A DNA stretch of 64,000 nt, taken from positions 491,627 to 555,626 of the forward strand of contig DEMD01000009.1 in NCBI GenBank assembly GCA_002354735.1, given 5' to 3'. Position numbers and translations under genes: made by a program. A model generated the notes under the pieces. The model had not been told where the DNA came from. It made no database searches and worked only from the letters and a program-made list of their open reading frames with translations. Origin of the DNA: Gammaproteobacteria bacterium UBA2679 (GTDB lineage: Bacteria > Pseudomonadota > Gammaproteobacteria > Pseudomonadales > Oleiphilaceae). Below are positions 36,341-44,623 of the stretch, piece after piece. Positions within the stretch are counted from its first letter, which is position 1, and each line of letters starts with the position of its first letter.

Positions 36341-36475
36341 GCTTAGATCCCACTCCGCTTCAGTATTGGCAACTCTGCCCTCTTAACGGGCAAAGAGGCG
36401 CTTGAAGCGGGTCGCACCCAGGGTTCAGTAGCGAGGTCGACCCGTGGGGCAGCGAAACCCTACCGAGGCTACTGA
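36341..36475. other. Dense nested inverted repeats, possible structured RNA
   Basis: Between the two convergent operons. Complementary arms: 36349-36353 with 36444-36448; 36355-36362 (CCGCTTCA) with 36403-36410 (TGAAGCGG); the hairpin 36373-36397; GGGTCG at 36409-36414 with CGACCC at 36438-36443; AGGGTT 36420-36425 with AACCCT 36456-36461; TCAGTAGC 36425-36432 with GCTACTGA 36468-36475. The last two interleave like a pseudoknot. The right end covers the stop codon of the glycosyltransferase gene. I match it to no known RNA family. Confidence 0.35.
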
Positions 36476-38025
36476 GCCGACTCGAGCTCAGCTGCAGGCC
36501 GAGCATGTAGTCCCAGCAGGTTAGTGCGAAGTGGATAGCTCGTGTCGTGTATCAAGGTAACACCATGCTCAACGCGGACCTTCTCGTGAAGCAGGCCCGT
36601 GATCGAATGCAGCGGACTGCCCACTGAGGAATACACCACCCACAAATTTTTATCGGACTCTGCGCTCGGCCACTGCACTTCCTCTATAAGTACACGACGG
36701 TAGAAATTATCAACCGTCAATATCGTCGGCTGCTGCTTGAGCTTACAGTCAGCGAGGCCTTCAATTCTGGTTTGATAGTATACGAAGGTGGTGTACACGC
36801 TGGGGTTTGGAAACAGTACGGAATCACCTGGCGCACAGTGTTCTGCCAGCTTGGTGTAAAGGTCGCGGAATTCAAACTGAGGCCGCTCTGCCTGGTTGTA
36901 CAAGCCGTAGAGCCCAAACCCAAACAGTATCGCGTAGATACTCTGTCCTAGCTTGCGCGGCAACATGCTTAATAAGCTAATTACCAGTGGGGCAAATGCA
37001 ACCAGCGTAAAGATGAGATAACGGTCGACAAAGAGCGGCTTGATCTTGGCCGCTATTGCCAGAATGACAACTGGGCCACCGGCACAGAAACAGTACATGA
37101 GACGGTAGTGGGCAAGCCGCAAACCAGGATGGTTGGTGCGCGCATTCGGGCCACTGTAGCCCCAGAACAGGAAGACTGCGTAGGCTGCGCAGGCACCCAG
37201 CAGAAACAGAATGGCCAAGGCTGCCGTTCTCAAATACCAGTCATAGGTGAAACGGCCCACAATTTGGTCAACGTAGAACTCGACAGCTACTGAGAGACCA
37301 GTAGGCTCGATCCAATTCACGTTGGGCGCGCTGTTCCCCTGAAACACGAAGAAAGCCAGTATGGGTGTAGCAATAAGCCCCATAAGCAGATAGGCGAGCA
37401 ATGCGCCTCTGCAACGCTTCATGCGGTTTTCTGCCTCTGCAAGACTCAGCAGCAAATAGAGGCCAAGCGACCCATATAGCAGTAACAGAAAAATGTGGGC
37501 GTAAAGTGACAGTCCGGCGAGCATGCCAAAGCCAACGAAATACCGCATCGATCCGGTTCGCACAGCGTGCCAGAACAGCGGTATTGCGAAAGCCGTAAAC
37601 ATGAAGACCATGCTGTACGAACGCGCTTCCCAGGCATATTTAATAAACATCGGGTTCACGATTATCAGCGCTGCAACCGCCAGCGCCTGTCCAGCCCCTC
37701 GCTCCTGCCTGACGAATCGGTAGATCCACATGAGACCGATTAGCGCAAATACCGCCGATGGCAAACGAAGCATGAACTCAGAATGCAGATCGAGGTAAAG
37801 ATAAAATTTGAGGAACAGGTAATACAGCGACATGTTGGCTTCGCTGTGCCAGAGCGTCGACCAGAATGCTGGCCAAGGCTGCGAGGCAAAAAACAGGCTG
37901 CTCGTTTCATCTACCCATAGGCTGTCGACAGGAAAGAATACTGCGGATACCACTGCAAATATTGCGAGTAGAATCAGCGTACTGAAGACCCAACTGGTGA
38001 TAAGACGATCATTGACTAGATTCAT
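36469..38025 (-). CDS. GT-C family glycosyltransferase (GT39/ArnT-like)
   Basis: 518 residues with about eleven transmembrane helices and a C-terminal soluble part (about 400-518). The first periplasmic loop holds the GT-C signature Asp-Glu (SLWVDETSSLFFASQPW) and later HSEANMSLYYLFLKFY. Enzymes of this kind use polyprenyl-phosphate sugars on the periplasmic side. It is the last gene of an operon whose other members look like polyprenyl-phosphate-pentose synthesis, so it is the natural candidate for the transferase. Acceptor unknown. Overlaps the acyltransferase gene by four bases. Confidence 0.8.
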   Translation of the reverse strand: MNLVNDRLITSWVFSTLILLAIFAVVSAVFFPVDSLWVDETSSLFFASQPWPAFWSTLWHSEANMSLYYLFLKFYLYLDLHSEFMLRLPSAVFALIGLMWIYRFVRQERGAGQALAVAALIIVNPMFIKYAWEARSYSMVFMFTAFAIPLFWHAVRTGSMRYFVGFGMLAGLSLYAHIFLLLLYGSLGLYLLLSLAEAENRMKRCRGALLAYLLMGLIATPILAFFVFQGNSAPNVNWIEPTGLSVAVEFYVDQIVGRFTYDWYLRTAALAILFLLGACAAYAVFLFWGYSGPNARTNHPGLRLAHYRLMYCFCAGGPVVILAIAAKIKPLFVDRYLIFTLVAFAPLVISLLSMLPRKLGQSIYAILFGFGLYGLYNQAERPQFEFRDLYTKLAEHCAPGDSVLFPNPSVYTTFVYYQTRIEGLADCKLKQQPTILTVDNFYRRVLIEEVQWPSAESDKNLWVVYSSVGSPLHSITGLLHEKVRVEHGVTLIHDTSYPLRTNLLGLHARPAAELESAQ

Positions 38026-39095
38026 GGCTTCAGCTCGGGTGTCCGGTCACTCGCTGTCTTTCGAAAATATTCGTCTTTGGGCAAGGCCGACTGCTTACGG
38101 GCATAGTGGGCATTGATCCAGCTCCTTACTGGCTGTTCATACCAGTAGTACGAAGCTATGCCGACGGCTATCGTAAGCAAGGCAATCAGCGGATCAGGCA
38201 GCGGAATTGAATCTCTGTAGATATAGAACGGCTGCTGCCATATATATATGGAGAACGACCAGAGGCCAAGATATCGCAACCAGCCGAATGTGAGGAGACG
38301 GCGGGCGATCGGCGTTATTTCCTGCAGGTGATTGATGGTGAAGGCCAGCAGGAAAGGTGCAAGCACAAGCCTGAAAAGCTTTGGTATTTCCATGCTGTAG
38401 CAGGCGAACGCGAGTAACAGTGTCACTACCGGCACCATCGGGTTGACCCGTATGCCGTAGTGAGCCTTCAAAAGATTGTAGGCGGCCGAAATGAAAACGA
38501 AGCAGACAGCTGTTTCAGTCCTGATGAAGTAAATTTCCTTCGGGTAATCAGTGCCGAAATAGAAGCCCAGTACGGCCAGCAGAGATAGTCCCGCCAACCC
38601 GAGCAGGGCTAGTGCCGGCTTCAGCAAACCGGTGAGCATGAGCGTCACCAGGCTCATGAGCACATAAGCATGCTCTTCGACATTCAGTGACCACAGGTGC
38701 TCTGCGGGCAGCGGCGAGCTCCAGATGTGCGGCTCGCCGGGAAGATAGGTGCGCAGGAAGAAGACATTCGCAACGACCTCCCCAAACGTAAACGGCAAAC
38801 CCGCAATTGCAGCTCCAGAAAACAGAACCAGCAGAAAGAGCCAGTACAGCGGAATGATGCGACTGAACCTGCGAATATAAAACGTCGACAACGACGTCCT
38901 CTTTTCGAACAGGATCTTGCTCATTAACATGCCAGACAGCACGAAGAACACGTCTACGCCCATCCGCCCTTCCTTGAGGAAAGGAATGTTGGCGAAATGA
39001 TCGATCAGTACTAACAGGATCGCCATCCCGCGCCAGCCGTCCCAGATACTGATACGGTCATCCAGGTTGGTGTGGTGTGCTACCTGTGCTGTCAA
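38022..39095 (-). CDS. Acyltransferase 3 (OafA/YrhL-type O-acyltransferase)
   Basis: 357 residues, ten-helix membrane acyltransferase (PF01757). Conserved parts: WDGWRGMAILLVLIDHF (catalytic His), GRMGVDVFFVLSGMLMSKIL, and FYIRRFSRIIPLYWLF with the R-x10-H-type region. Such enzymes O-acetylate or otherwise acylate sugars of exopolysaccharide or lipopolysaccharide. There is no fused SGNH domain. It sits between the epimerase and the GT-C gene in the minus-strand glycan operon. Confidence 0.88.
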   Translation of the reverse strand: MTAQVAHHTNLDDRISIWDGWRGMAILLVLIDHFANIPFLKEGRMGVDVFFVLSGMLMSKILFEKRTSLSTFYIRRFSRIIPLYWLFLLVLFSGAAIAGLPFTFGEVVANVFFLRTYLPGEPHIWSSPLPAEHLWSLNVEEHAYVLMSLVTLMLTGLLKPALALLGLAGLSLLAVLGFYFGTDYPKEIYFIRTETAVCFVFISAAYNLLKAHYGIRVNPMVPVVTLLLAFACYSMEIPKLFRLVLAPFLLAFTINHLQEITPIARRLLTFGWLRYLGLWSFSIYIWQQPFYIYRDSIPLPDPLIALLTIAVGIASYYWYEQPVRSWINAHYARKQSALPKDEYFRKTASDRTPELKP

Positions 39096-39128
39096 GACGC
39101 TATACTCCAGATTAGCATGAGGCCCAAA

Positions 39129-40115
39129 TCAGGCCTTGCGATTCTTCCTGTAGTCACGATAGGCCGCAATCAGCATACTGACGTCATCATCCTTTGGCAC
39201 CCAGCCAAGATCACGCTCGCCTTTCGAAACATCGAGCACGCAGGTTTCATCAGCGATTTCATACTGCTCAGGATCCATAATCGGCTTACCCATACGATCC
39301 AAGGCTGCCAGCGTCATCTTTACCAGCCCGGCCGGAGTTGGTACAAGAAATGACTTACTGCCTGCTTCTTTAATCAATCGCTTCAGCAGTTCATTCACCG
39401 TAGGCGGATTGAGCGAGCCGAGGTTATAGGCCTCGTTCGGGAAGCCTGCTTTGACGGCGCAAATCACAGCCTCGGCACAGTCGCTTACCGAGATGAACTG
39501 GTAGTAGTTGCGTCCGTTCCCGATCGTGGGAACCGGCAAGTTGGCATCGACAAGCTTGAACAGCTTTTCCAGAATGCCCAGCCTTCCAGGCCCGATAATG
39601 AGACGAGGGCGGAAAATGGTGATGTTGAAGCCTTTTTCGCGATACCGCTCGCACAGCAGCTCAGTCTGGTACTTGGCTTCACCGTAAGGTCCGAGCGGTT
39701 CACGTGGGTGATCTTCGAATCGCGGATGGAAGCGGGTGTGACCGTACACCATATCCGTGGTGTAGTAGATCAGGTTGCGCAGGCCGGTCCTCTGCATCCA
39801 TTCAAGAACGTTTTCGGTGCCGACGTAGAGCGATGTCCAGAAGTATTCCTTGCGCTCAGCTCTCGGCACGATAGGTACCAACAGCTTCGCTGCAAAGTGA
39901 TAAATGACATCGCCCGCCTCTGCCTTAACGAGATCGAACTGTTTGGGATCGGTTACATCAAAGCGGGTGTAGGTGACCAGCGCGGTGTTATCGTAAATGC
40001 CGGAGCTCTTCGTCTGTTTCAGATCGAAGATTTCCACCTTCTCGCCTTTAGCCGTCAGCTTCCTGGTCAGCTCGGTACCGAGAAATCCATCTCCACCAAA
40101 AATGATATGTTTCAT
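39129..40115 (-). CDS. NAD-dependent nucleotide-sugar epimerase/dehydratase
   Basis: 328 residues, extended SDR. Cofactor motif IIFGGDGFLGTEL, VIYHFAAKLL, TTDMVYGHTRF and the intact catalytic YGEAK (Y-x3-K), then IFRPRLIIGPGRLG. Unlike the SDR at 28998, the active site is complete. Substrate cannot be read from sequence; the operon suggests a sugar nucleotide or lipid-linked sugar. Starts about 40 bases after the small transporter gene. Confidence 0.82.
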   Translation of the reverse strand: MKHIIFGGDGFLGTELTRKLTAKGEKVEIFDLKQTKSSGIYDNTALVTYTRFDVTDPKQFDLVKAEAGDVIYHFAAKLLVPIVPRAERKEYFWTSLYVGTENVLEWMQRTGLRNLIYYTTDMVYGHTRFHPRFEDHPREPLGPYGEAKYQTELLCERYREKGFNITIFRPRLIIGPGRLGILEKLFKLVDANLPVPTIGNGRNYYQFISVSDCAEAVICAVKAGFPNEAYNLGSLNPPTVNELLKRLIKEAGSKSFLVPTPAGLVKMTLAALDRMGKPIMDPEQYEIADETCVLDVSKGERDLGWVPKDDDVSMLIAAYRDYRKNRKA

Positions 40116-40154
40116 AGGCAGTCCCTGTAGTAAATCAGTAAGTTTTAGAAAGAA

Positions 40155-40523
40155 TTAACTCTTGGCGACGAGCGACACGCCAAGACAGATGAAAAGCACG
40201 CCGACAATACGCCACATGTTGACGCCTTCGGCCAAGACGAAATAACCCCAGGCCGTCACCAGCACGAACGACAGTCCAAGAAATGGGTAGGCATAACTGA
40301 TATCGACTTTTGACAACACGACCAAGTGCGACGCCATGCTGACTACCATCACGAAGAGCCCGGTAATAACATAGAAATTAAAGATGATGTCGAACGCAGC
40401 ACCCTTTATACCTGCGGCCGAAATATCAAAGGCTGGGAGCGAGGTCATGCCCTTCTTCAGCAGAATCTGCGAAGCGAAATTCGTAAGCACTGTAAAGAGA
40501 ATGAGTGGAATGTACTTTGCCAT
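40155..40523 (-). CDS. Small four-helix SMR/EamA-like transporter, candidate lipid-sugar flippase
   Basis: 122 residues forming four transmembrane helices: start KYIPLILFTVLTNFASQILL, then NFYVITGLFVMVVSMASHLV, VDISYAYPFLGLSFVLVTAWGYFVL, and WRIVGVLFICLGVSLVAKS. Similar in size and pattern to ArnE/ArnF, which flip undecaprenyl-phosphate-aminoarabinose. Being encoded between DprE2-like and epimerase genes, a role in flipping a polyprenyl-phosphate-pentose is a reasonable inference. A plain small multidrug pump is the alternative. Confidence 0.75.
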   Translation of the reverse strand: MAKYIPLILFTVLTNFASQILLKKGMTSLPAFDISAAGIKGAAFDIIFNFYVITGLFVMVVSMASHLVVLSKVDISYAYPFLGLSFVLVTAWGYFVLAEGVNMWRIVGVLFICLGVSLVAKS

Positions 40524-40579
40524 ATACTGCCTGAGCCTGAGTTACAAATAATCGTTGTGTGGCGACTTCGTCTGAGCCC

Positions 40580-41371
40580 TTACAGGCTTAGACGCTTGAA
40601 GATAGTTTCGGGTATCGATTTGATGATCAGCATGATGAACTGCCAAAACCATGGCGTGTAGAGCACCATTCGACCGCCGTCCGCAGCTCTACGGATATCA
40701 TCTGCAACTTTCTGCGGCTTTGCCCATAAAGGACCACCCTTGTCGATGTCTGCTGTCATCTTGGTATCTATGAAACCGGGTTTGACGGTCAGAACACCAT
40801 GATTGACCTTGTATAGCCTGTTTCGGAGACCTTGCAGAAAAACAGTCAATGCACCCTTGCTAGCGCCATAGACGTAGTTACTGCCACGTCCACGATCCCC
40901 AGCCACCGAACTCACCACGATGATGGTGGCGCCGCCGGTCGTATTTTCCAGTGGATAGCGCTCAAGTGCTGTCGCCAGCCAGGTGAGGTATGAAACGATC
41001 GAGAGAAAGTTGACCTCGACCGCTTCCCTCGTCAGTTCGAAGCTCGCTTCGCAGGCTTTCTGGTCAGGCAGACTACCCTGAAAGAAATAGAATCTTGCAG
41101 GTCTGTGATCGGAAAACAGCGATTCTATCAGCGCTGGGTGATCCTCGTATGTCAGGGAATCCTGCAACAAGGTACGCACCGATGCAGCACCGCGCACGCG
41201 AAGATCGTCGGCCACGGCCATGAGCCTGGACTCGTTACGGCCAATCAGAATCAAAGACGCACCTTCCTCGGCATAGCGCCGCGAAAGCGCTATCGCCACG
41301 TCTGAGGTTGCCCCGAAGACCACTATTGGCCTGAGACCCCTTCCTTCACTGTCGCTCATTTCCCTTGTCAT
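40580..41371 (-). CDS. SDR reductase, DprE2-like (polyprenyl-P-ketopentose reductase)
   Basis: 263 residues from the ATG at 41371, 7 bases after the DprE1-like stop; the frame is open to 41461 but that would overlap, and 41359 is another candidate. Rossmann start VVFGATSDVAIALSRRYAEE, then VNFLSIVSYL, VVSSVAGDRGRGSNYVYGASKGAL (Ser, Tyr and Lys of the catalytic set) and VKPGFIDTKM. GATSDVAIA and the placement after DprE1 fit the second half of the 2'-epimerase DprE1/DprE2, which turns polyprenyl-phospho-ribose into the arabinose form. Confidence 0.82.
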   Translation of the reverse strand: MTREMSDSEGRGLRPIVVFGATSDVAIALSRRYAEEGASLILIGRNESRLMAVADDLRVRGAASVRTLLQDSLTYEDHPALIESLFSDHRPARFYFFQGSLPDQKACEASFELTREAVEVNFLSIVSYLTWLATALERYPLENTTGGATIIVVSSVAGDRGRGSNYVYGASKGALTVFLQGLRNRLYKVNHGVLTVKPGFIDTKMTADIDKGGPLWAKPQKVADDIRRAADGGRMVLYTPWFWQFIMLIIKSIPETIFKRLSL

Positions 41372-41378
41372 TCCATGT

Positions 41379-42716
41379 TCACTCAAAGTGTGTCTCCATG
41401 CTGACCCTGCGCCAGAAGTCGGAACTGAACGCAGGGTCGATCCAGCGACTGAATGCCTCATGCGCTGGAAAAAAGCTTCTGAACGCCGATGCGCTCATCA
41501 GTCGATCTTTTGCGGGATAGACCGCCCCACCGGCAGCAACAACCTGCTGCTCGATGCGCTCGATCAGGATCCGCGATTTCAGGCCGCGGTTTGAAAAGTC
41601 CAGCGCCAGACACAGGCCTGGCCGGGGAAAGGACAGCAGACCAGGTGAAGCAAGCTCGCCGAACTCCTTCAGAACGGCCAGAAAAGACCCCATCCCGGAC
41701 TCGACAATGCTACGCAGAATCATCTCCAGGGCTCCTGAGTCGGCTGGCACGACGAACTGACACTGATAAAACCCTTTGCTACCGTAGATGCGATTCCAAT
41801 TGGCGATGCTATCGAGCGGATAAAAATATGGCTGATAATGATCTCTGCTCATTCCGCCCCGCGCAGCCTTTTTGCTGTTGCTGCGGTAGTACAGTTCATT
41901 GAAGAGCTTGATACTCAAGCCATTCAGCGCTATCGACGGAAAATTGAATGGTATCGACAGGCGGCCTTCTACCGGCTGTTTTTCACGGGTCAGTTCGTCG
42001 CTGCTCAACGCCGCAGAATGACGGGCCCGATAGAAAAGGCCCCGCGCAAAGTTTTTCCCACTAGCCACGCAGTCCAGCCAGGCGACGGTATAGTCGAAGT
42101 CCGCCGAATCTGCCGAAATTGCCCTGAAAGCCTCCAACCCACTGAAAGGAACGGTTTCGACATCCATGAACGGTGAGTCGATACTGATCAGCTGAATTTC
42201 AGCGCTTAGTATGAGGCCAGTCAGACCGAGTCCGCCGATGGTCGCAGCAAACAACTCGCTGTTCTTTTCGGGCGAACAGATCAGTCTCGTTCCGTCTGAG
42301 CGCAGCAGTTCGAACTGCCTGACATGACGGCCGAAGGCGCCGGCGACGTGATGGTTCTTGCCGTGCACATCATTGCCGATGGCGCCGCCAAGTGTCAGAA
42401 ACTGAGTGCCTGGTGTGACGGGGAGGAACCATCCTCTGGGCACAACGTGTTGCAAAATGTGCTGAAAGCTGACCCCCGCTTCCGCTGTAAGCACCCCCGT
42501 TGCAGCGTCAAGTGCAACAAAACGGTCGAGCCCCCGGGTATCCAGCAAGGCCCCTGCGGTATTCAGGCAGGAGTCTCCGTAACTGCGGCCATTACCGAAG
42601 GGCAGCACACTCTGCTGGCCAGCCATCTGCTCTGCCGGAGCATCGCGCCAGCCCCACCGGATGGCCTTCTGGGGCGTCTGCGGATCTACGCCCCAGCTTC
42701 GATAGGCGTTACTCAC
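41379..42716 (-). CDS. FAD-dependent oxidoreductase, DprE1-like (polyprenyl-P-ribose 2'-oxidase)
   Basis: 445 residues. PCMH FAD domain with LPFGNGRSYGDSCLN (about 38-52) and TLGGAIGNDVHGKNHHVAGAFG (108-129), nearly the mycobacterial DprE1 signature; C-terminal substrate domain with AKDR containing K403, matching the catalytic Lys of DprE1. The position of the mycobacterial benzothiazinone-reactive Cys appears to be Ala here (PGLCLALDF). It overlaps the HAD-UbiA gene by four bases and is followed at once by the DprE2-like gene. Confidence 0.88.
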   Translation of the reverse strand: MSNAYRSWGVDPQTPQKAIRWGWRDAPAEQMAGQQSVLPFGNGRSYGDSCLNTAGALLDTRGLDRFVALDAATGVLTAEAGVSFQHILQHVVPRGWFLPVTPGTQFLTLGGAIGNDVHGKNHHVAGAFGRHVRQFELLRSDGTRLICSPEKNSELFAATIGGLGLTGLILSAEIQLISIDSPFMDVETVPFSGLEAFRAISADSADFDYTVAWLDCVASGKNFARGLFYRARHSAALSSDELTREKQPVEGRLSIPFNFPSIALNGLSIKLFNELYYRSNSKKAARGGMSRDHYQPYFYPLDSIANWNRIYGSKGFYQCQFVVPADSGALEMILRSIVESGMGSFLAVLKEFGELASPGLLSFPRPGLCLALDFSNRGLKSRILIERIEQQVVAAGGAVYPAKDRLMSASAFRSFFPAHEAFSRWIDPAFSSDFWRRVSMETHFE

Positions 42717-44218
42717 AGAAAGTTGGCCGACATTGCAGCTGCCACGATGACACCACAGATCATGATCGTCTGCAGACTCACGCGATCGCGGATCGCGAAC
42801 ACGATTGGATCTTCATGCATCTTGCCTCTGGACGTGACCATCCAGATACGACCCACCCAGAACAACAGTACCGGGCACAGCAACCACAGCAGCTCTTTCA
42901 CAGCATACATGGAGGCGACCTTGTCACTATTGATATACAGCGCCACCACGAGCACTGAAATGAAACCGGACACTACGCCCATCATTTGCAGCAGAACGAG
43001 ATCGCTGGTGACATAGCCACGGCCGCTGGCCTGATTCAGTTCGCGCTTCTCGAGATTTTTCAGCTCGGACACCCGTTTCGCCAGGGCCAAGCTGAGGAAG
43101 AAGAACATCGAAAAGGCCAGCAGCCAGAATGACCAGGCCGCATCAACGGCGAGCATCCCGGCGATGATTCGCAAGGTGTAGAGTGACGCCAGCAGACAGA
43201 CATCGAGAATAGGCACCTTCTTGAGCTTGAACGAATACGCCAGGGTGATGACGGTATAGAGCAGCGCTACGCCAGCGAAAGCCGGCGGAAGAAACAGAAA
43301 GATGAAGGAGCTGATACCCACCAGACCGACCATCATCTTGATTCCGGTCAGCAGCTGAATACGACCGCTTGCAAACGCCCGCTTCTTCTTGATGCTGTTG
43401 ACACGATCACTGTCGAGATCGAGCAGGTCGTTCCATATATAAGTGGCTGAGGCCAGTAGAGAAAATGATATGAAGCAGAATATCAGCGTGATCCAGCCGC
43501 CAATGTCATCGAAACGCTGCTCGAGCAGAAACGGTATGAATAGCAACGCGTTCTTGGTCCATTGATGAACGCGCAGCGCCTTCAGGTATTCGCGCGGCGA
43601 CGGCGCCTCGTCACGAAAAATCCTGTCAACAGTAAAACGTTGCTGGGTTTGGCGCAGAAAACGGTCCGATTGGGTAGCGACCAGCACCTGGCGAGCGTTT
43701 GCCCAGACCTTCCAGTCGTTCCAGTCGTTCCCGATATAGTCGAAGCCACCGTGGCCAAAGCGATCAGTGAGAATTTTCGCCTTGGCGAGCCCCATGATAT
43801 TGTCACGCTCGTTAGACGCGATGACTTCGTCGAAAACACCTACATACTCAGCGACCTGGCGCGCCAAGCGTTCGTTGCTGGCGGTGCAGAGAATGATGGC
43901 TCGCTCGGGACAGGCCTTCTTCTGGGCACGGAGGAAGACCACAATTTCCTGGTTATAAGGGATGAGCTCTGGCGAAAGCCAGTTTTGTGCGGCCAGTTTG
44001 TATTTGAGGTGGGCCTTGCCACGATAAAGCCAGACCAACACCCAGAAGATATGCAGCGGGTTGAGCTTCACAAAGCGCAGAAAGGACTCGATCAGTAGAT
44101 CACTTTTGATAAGCGTACCATCGAGATCGACACAGAGAGGCGGTAAAGTCGCTTGCCCCGCAGTAACACCAGGGTTACCGTCTGTTGTCGTCACTTGCTC
44201 ATTCATTTCCGAATCCAT
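42713..44218 (-). CDS. HAD phosphatase-UbiA fusion, polyprenyl-phosphate phosphoribosyltransferase-like
   Basis: 501 residues, two enzymes in one chain. N-terminal HAD domain (about 25-200): CVDLDGTLIKSD with D31 and D33, ILCTASNE (motif II) and DYIGNDWNDWKVW (motif IV). C-terminal UbiA domain (about 205-501) with about eight helices, the Asp-rich NDLLDLDSDR (N263-R272) and YSFKLKKVPILD. In mycobacteria Rv3806c (UbiA) adds 5-phosphoribose to decaprenyl phosphate and a phosphatase then acts; the fusion would do both steps. First gene of the minus-strand operon. Confidence 0.85.
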   Translation of the reverse strand: MDSEMNEQVTTTDGNPGVTAGQATLPPLCVDLDGTLIKSDLLIESFLRFVKLNPLHIFWVLVWLYRGKAHLKYKLAAQNWLSPELIPYNQEIVVFLRAQKKACPERAIILCTASNERLARQVAEYVGVFDEVIASNERDNIMGLAKAKILTDRFGHGGFDYIGNDWNDWKVWANARQVLVATQSDRFLRQTQQRFTVDRIFRDEAPSPREYLKALRVHQWTKNALLFIPFLLEQRFDDIGGWITLIFCFISFSLLASATYIWNDLLDLDSDRVNSIKKKRAFASGRIQLLTGIKMMVGLVGISSFIFLFLPPAFAGVALLYTVITLAYSFKLKKVPILDVCLLASLYTLRIIAGMLAVDAAWSFWLLAFSMFFFLSLALAKRVSELKNLEKRELNQASGRGYVTSDLVLLQMMGVVSGFISVLVVALYINSDKVASMYAVKELLWLLCPVLLFWVGRIWMVTSRGKMHEDPIVFAIRDRVSLQTIMICGVIVAAAMSANFL

Positions 44219-44623
44219 CCTTAAACCAGCATCGTTGAAGCTACTGCCAACGACTCTTGTGCTTTTTTACCGCTCATATCACGACCACTATATCAACAGC
44301 GAGATGTGCCGTCCGTGACATGCCTCAGCGAAGGTGGCATACGCTAACTTGATACCCGTTTAAAGAACAGTACTCTCGACTAAAAATTGGTCTGTTTCGT
44401 TGCGTTTTGACAAAGTTTTACAATTGGGAGACTTTTCAATACAAAAACCCGTGTACACTAGCGCCGTTTCGAGTCGTCGACCTGTTTGAGTGCCTGTCGT
44501 TCAGCCCTGTCCTAGCGTTGCTGGACTCGCGTTTCCACGGATGCACAGCCTGCTTAAACTCGGCTACGCTTGATAGGGGCAGTCGAGCAGTCGCTCGCTG
44601 ATGCCTGATCATGTAAAGGATTG
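44219..44623. other. 405-base divergent intergenic region
   Basis: Between the HAD-UbiA gene (minus) and the GT2 gene (plus). It is more AT-rich in its left half and holds a possible sigma-70-type promoter for the plus strand (listed separately). I saw no convincing sigma-54 -24/-12 element despite PrsR nearby, no tRNA and no gene longer than about 60 codons. Confidence 0.5.
44417..44445 (+). promoter_or_regulatory. Possible sigma-70-type promoter for the GT2 pair
   Basis: TTTACA at 44417-44422 (five of six to TTGACA), a 17-base spacer and TACAAA at 44440-44445 (four of six to TATAAT). It would leave a leader of roughly 170 bases before the GT2 start codon. A TTGACA at 44407 lacks a good -10 partner. 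Confidence 0.35.

Noticed and set aside
36373..36450. Cyclic-di-GMP-I (GEMM) riboswitch
   Set aside because: It shares a GGGCAAA string, but the tetraloop, receptor and conserved ACGCAAAGCC segment are missing, and no downstream gene would be controlled.
44325..44360. Sigma-54 -24/-12 promoter before the GT2 gene
   Set aside because: TGGCAT is present but the TTG element is about three bases too far away.
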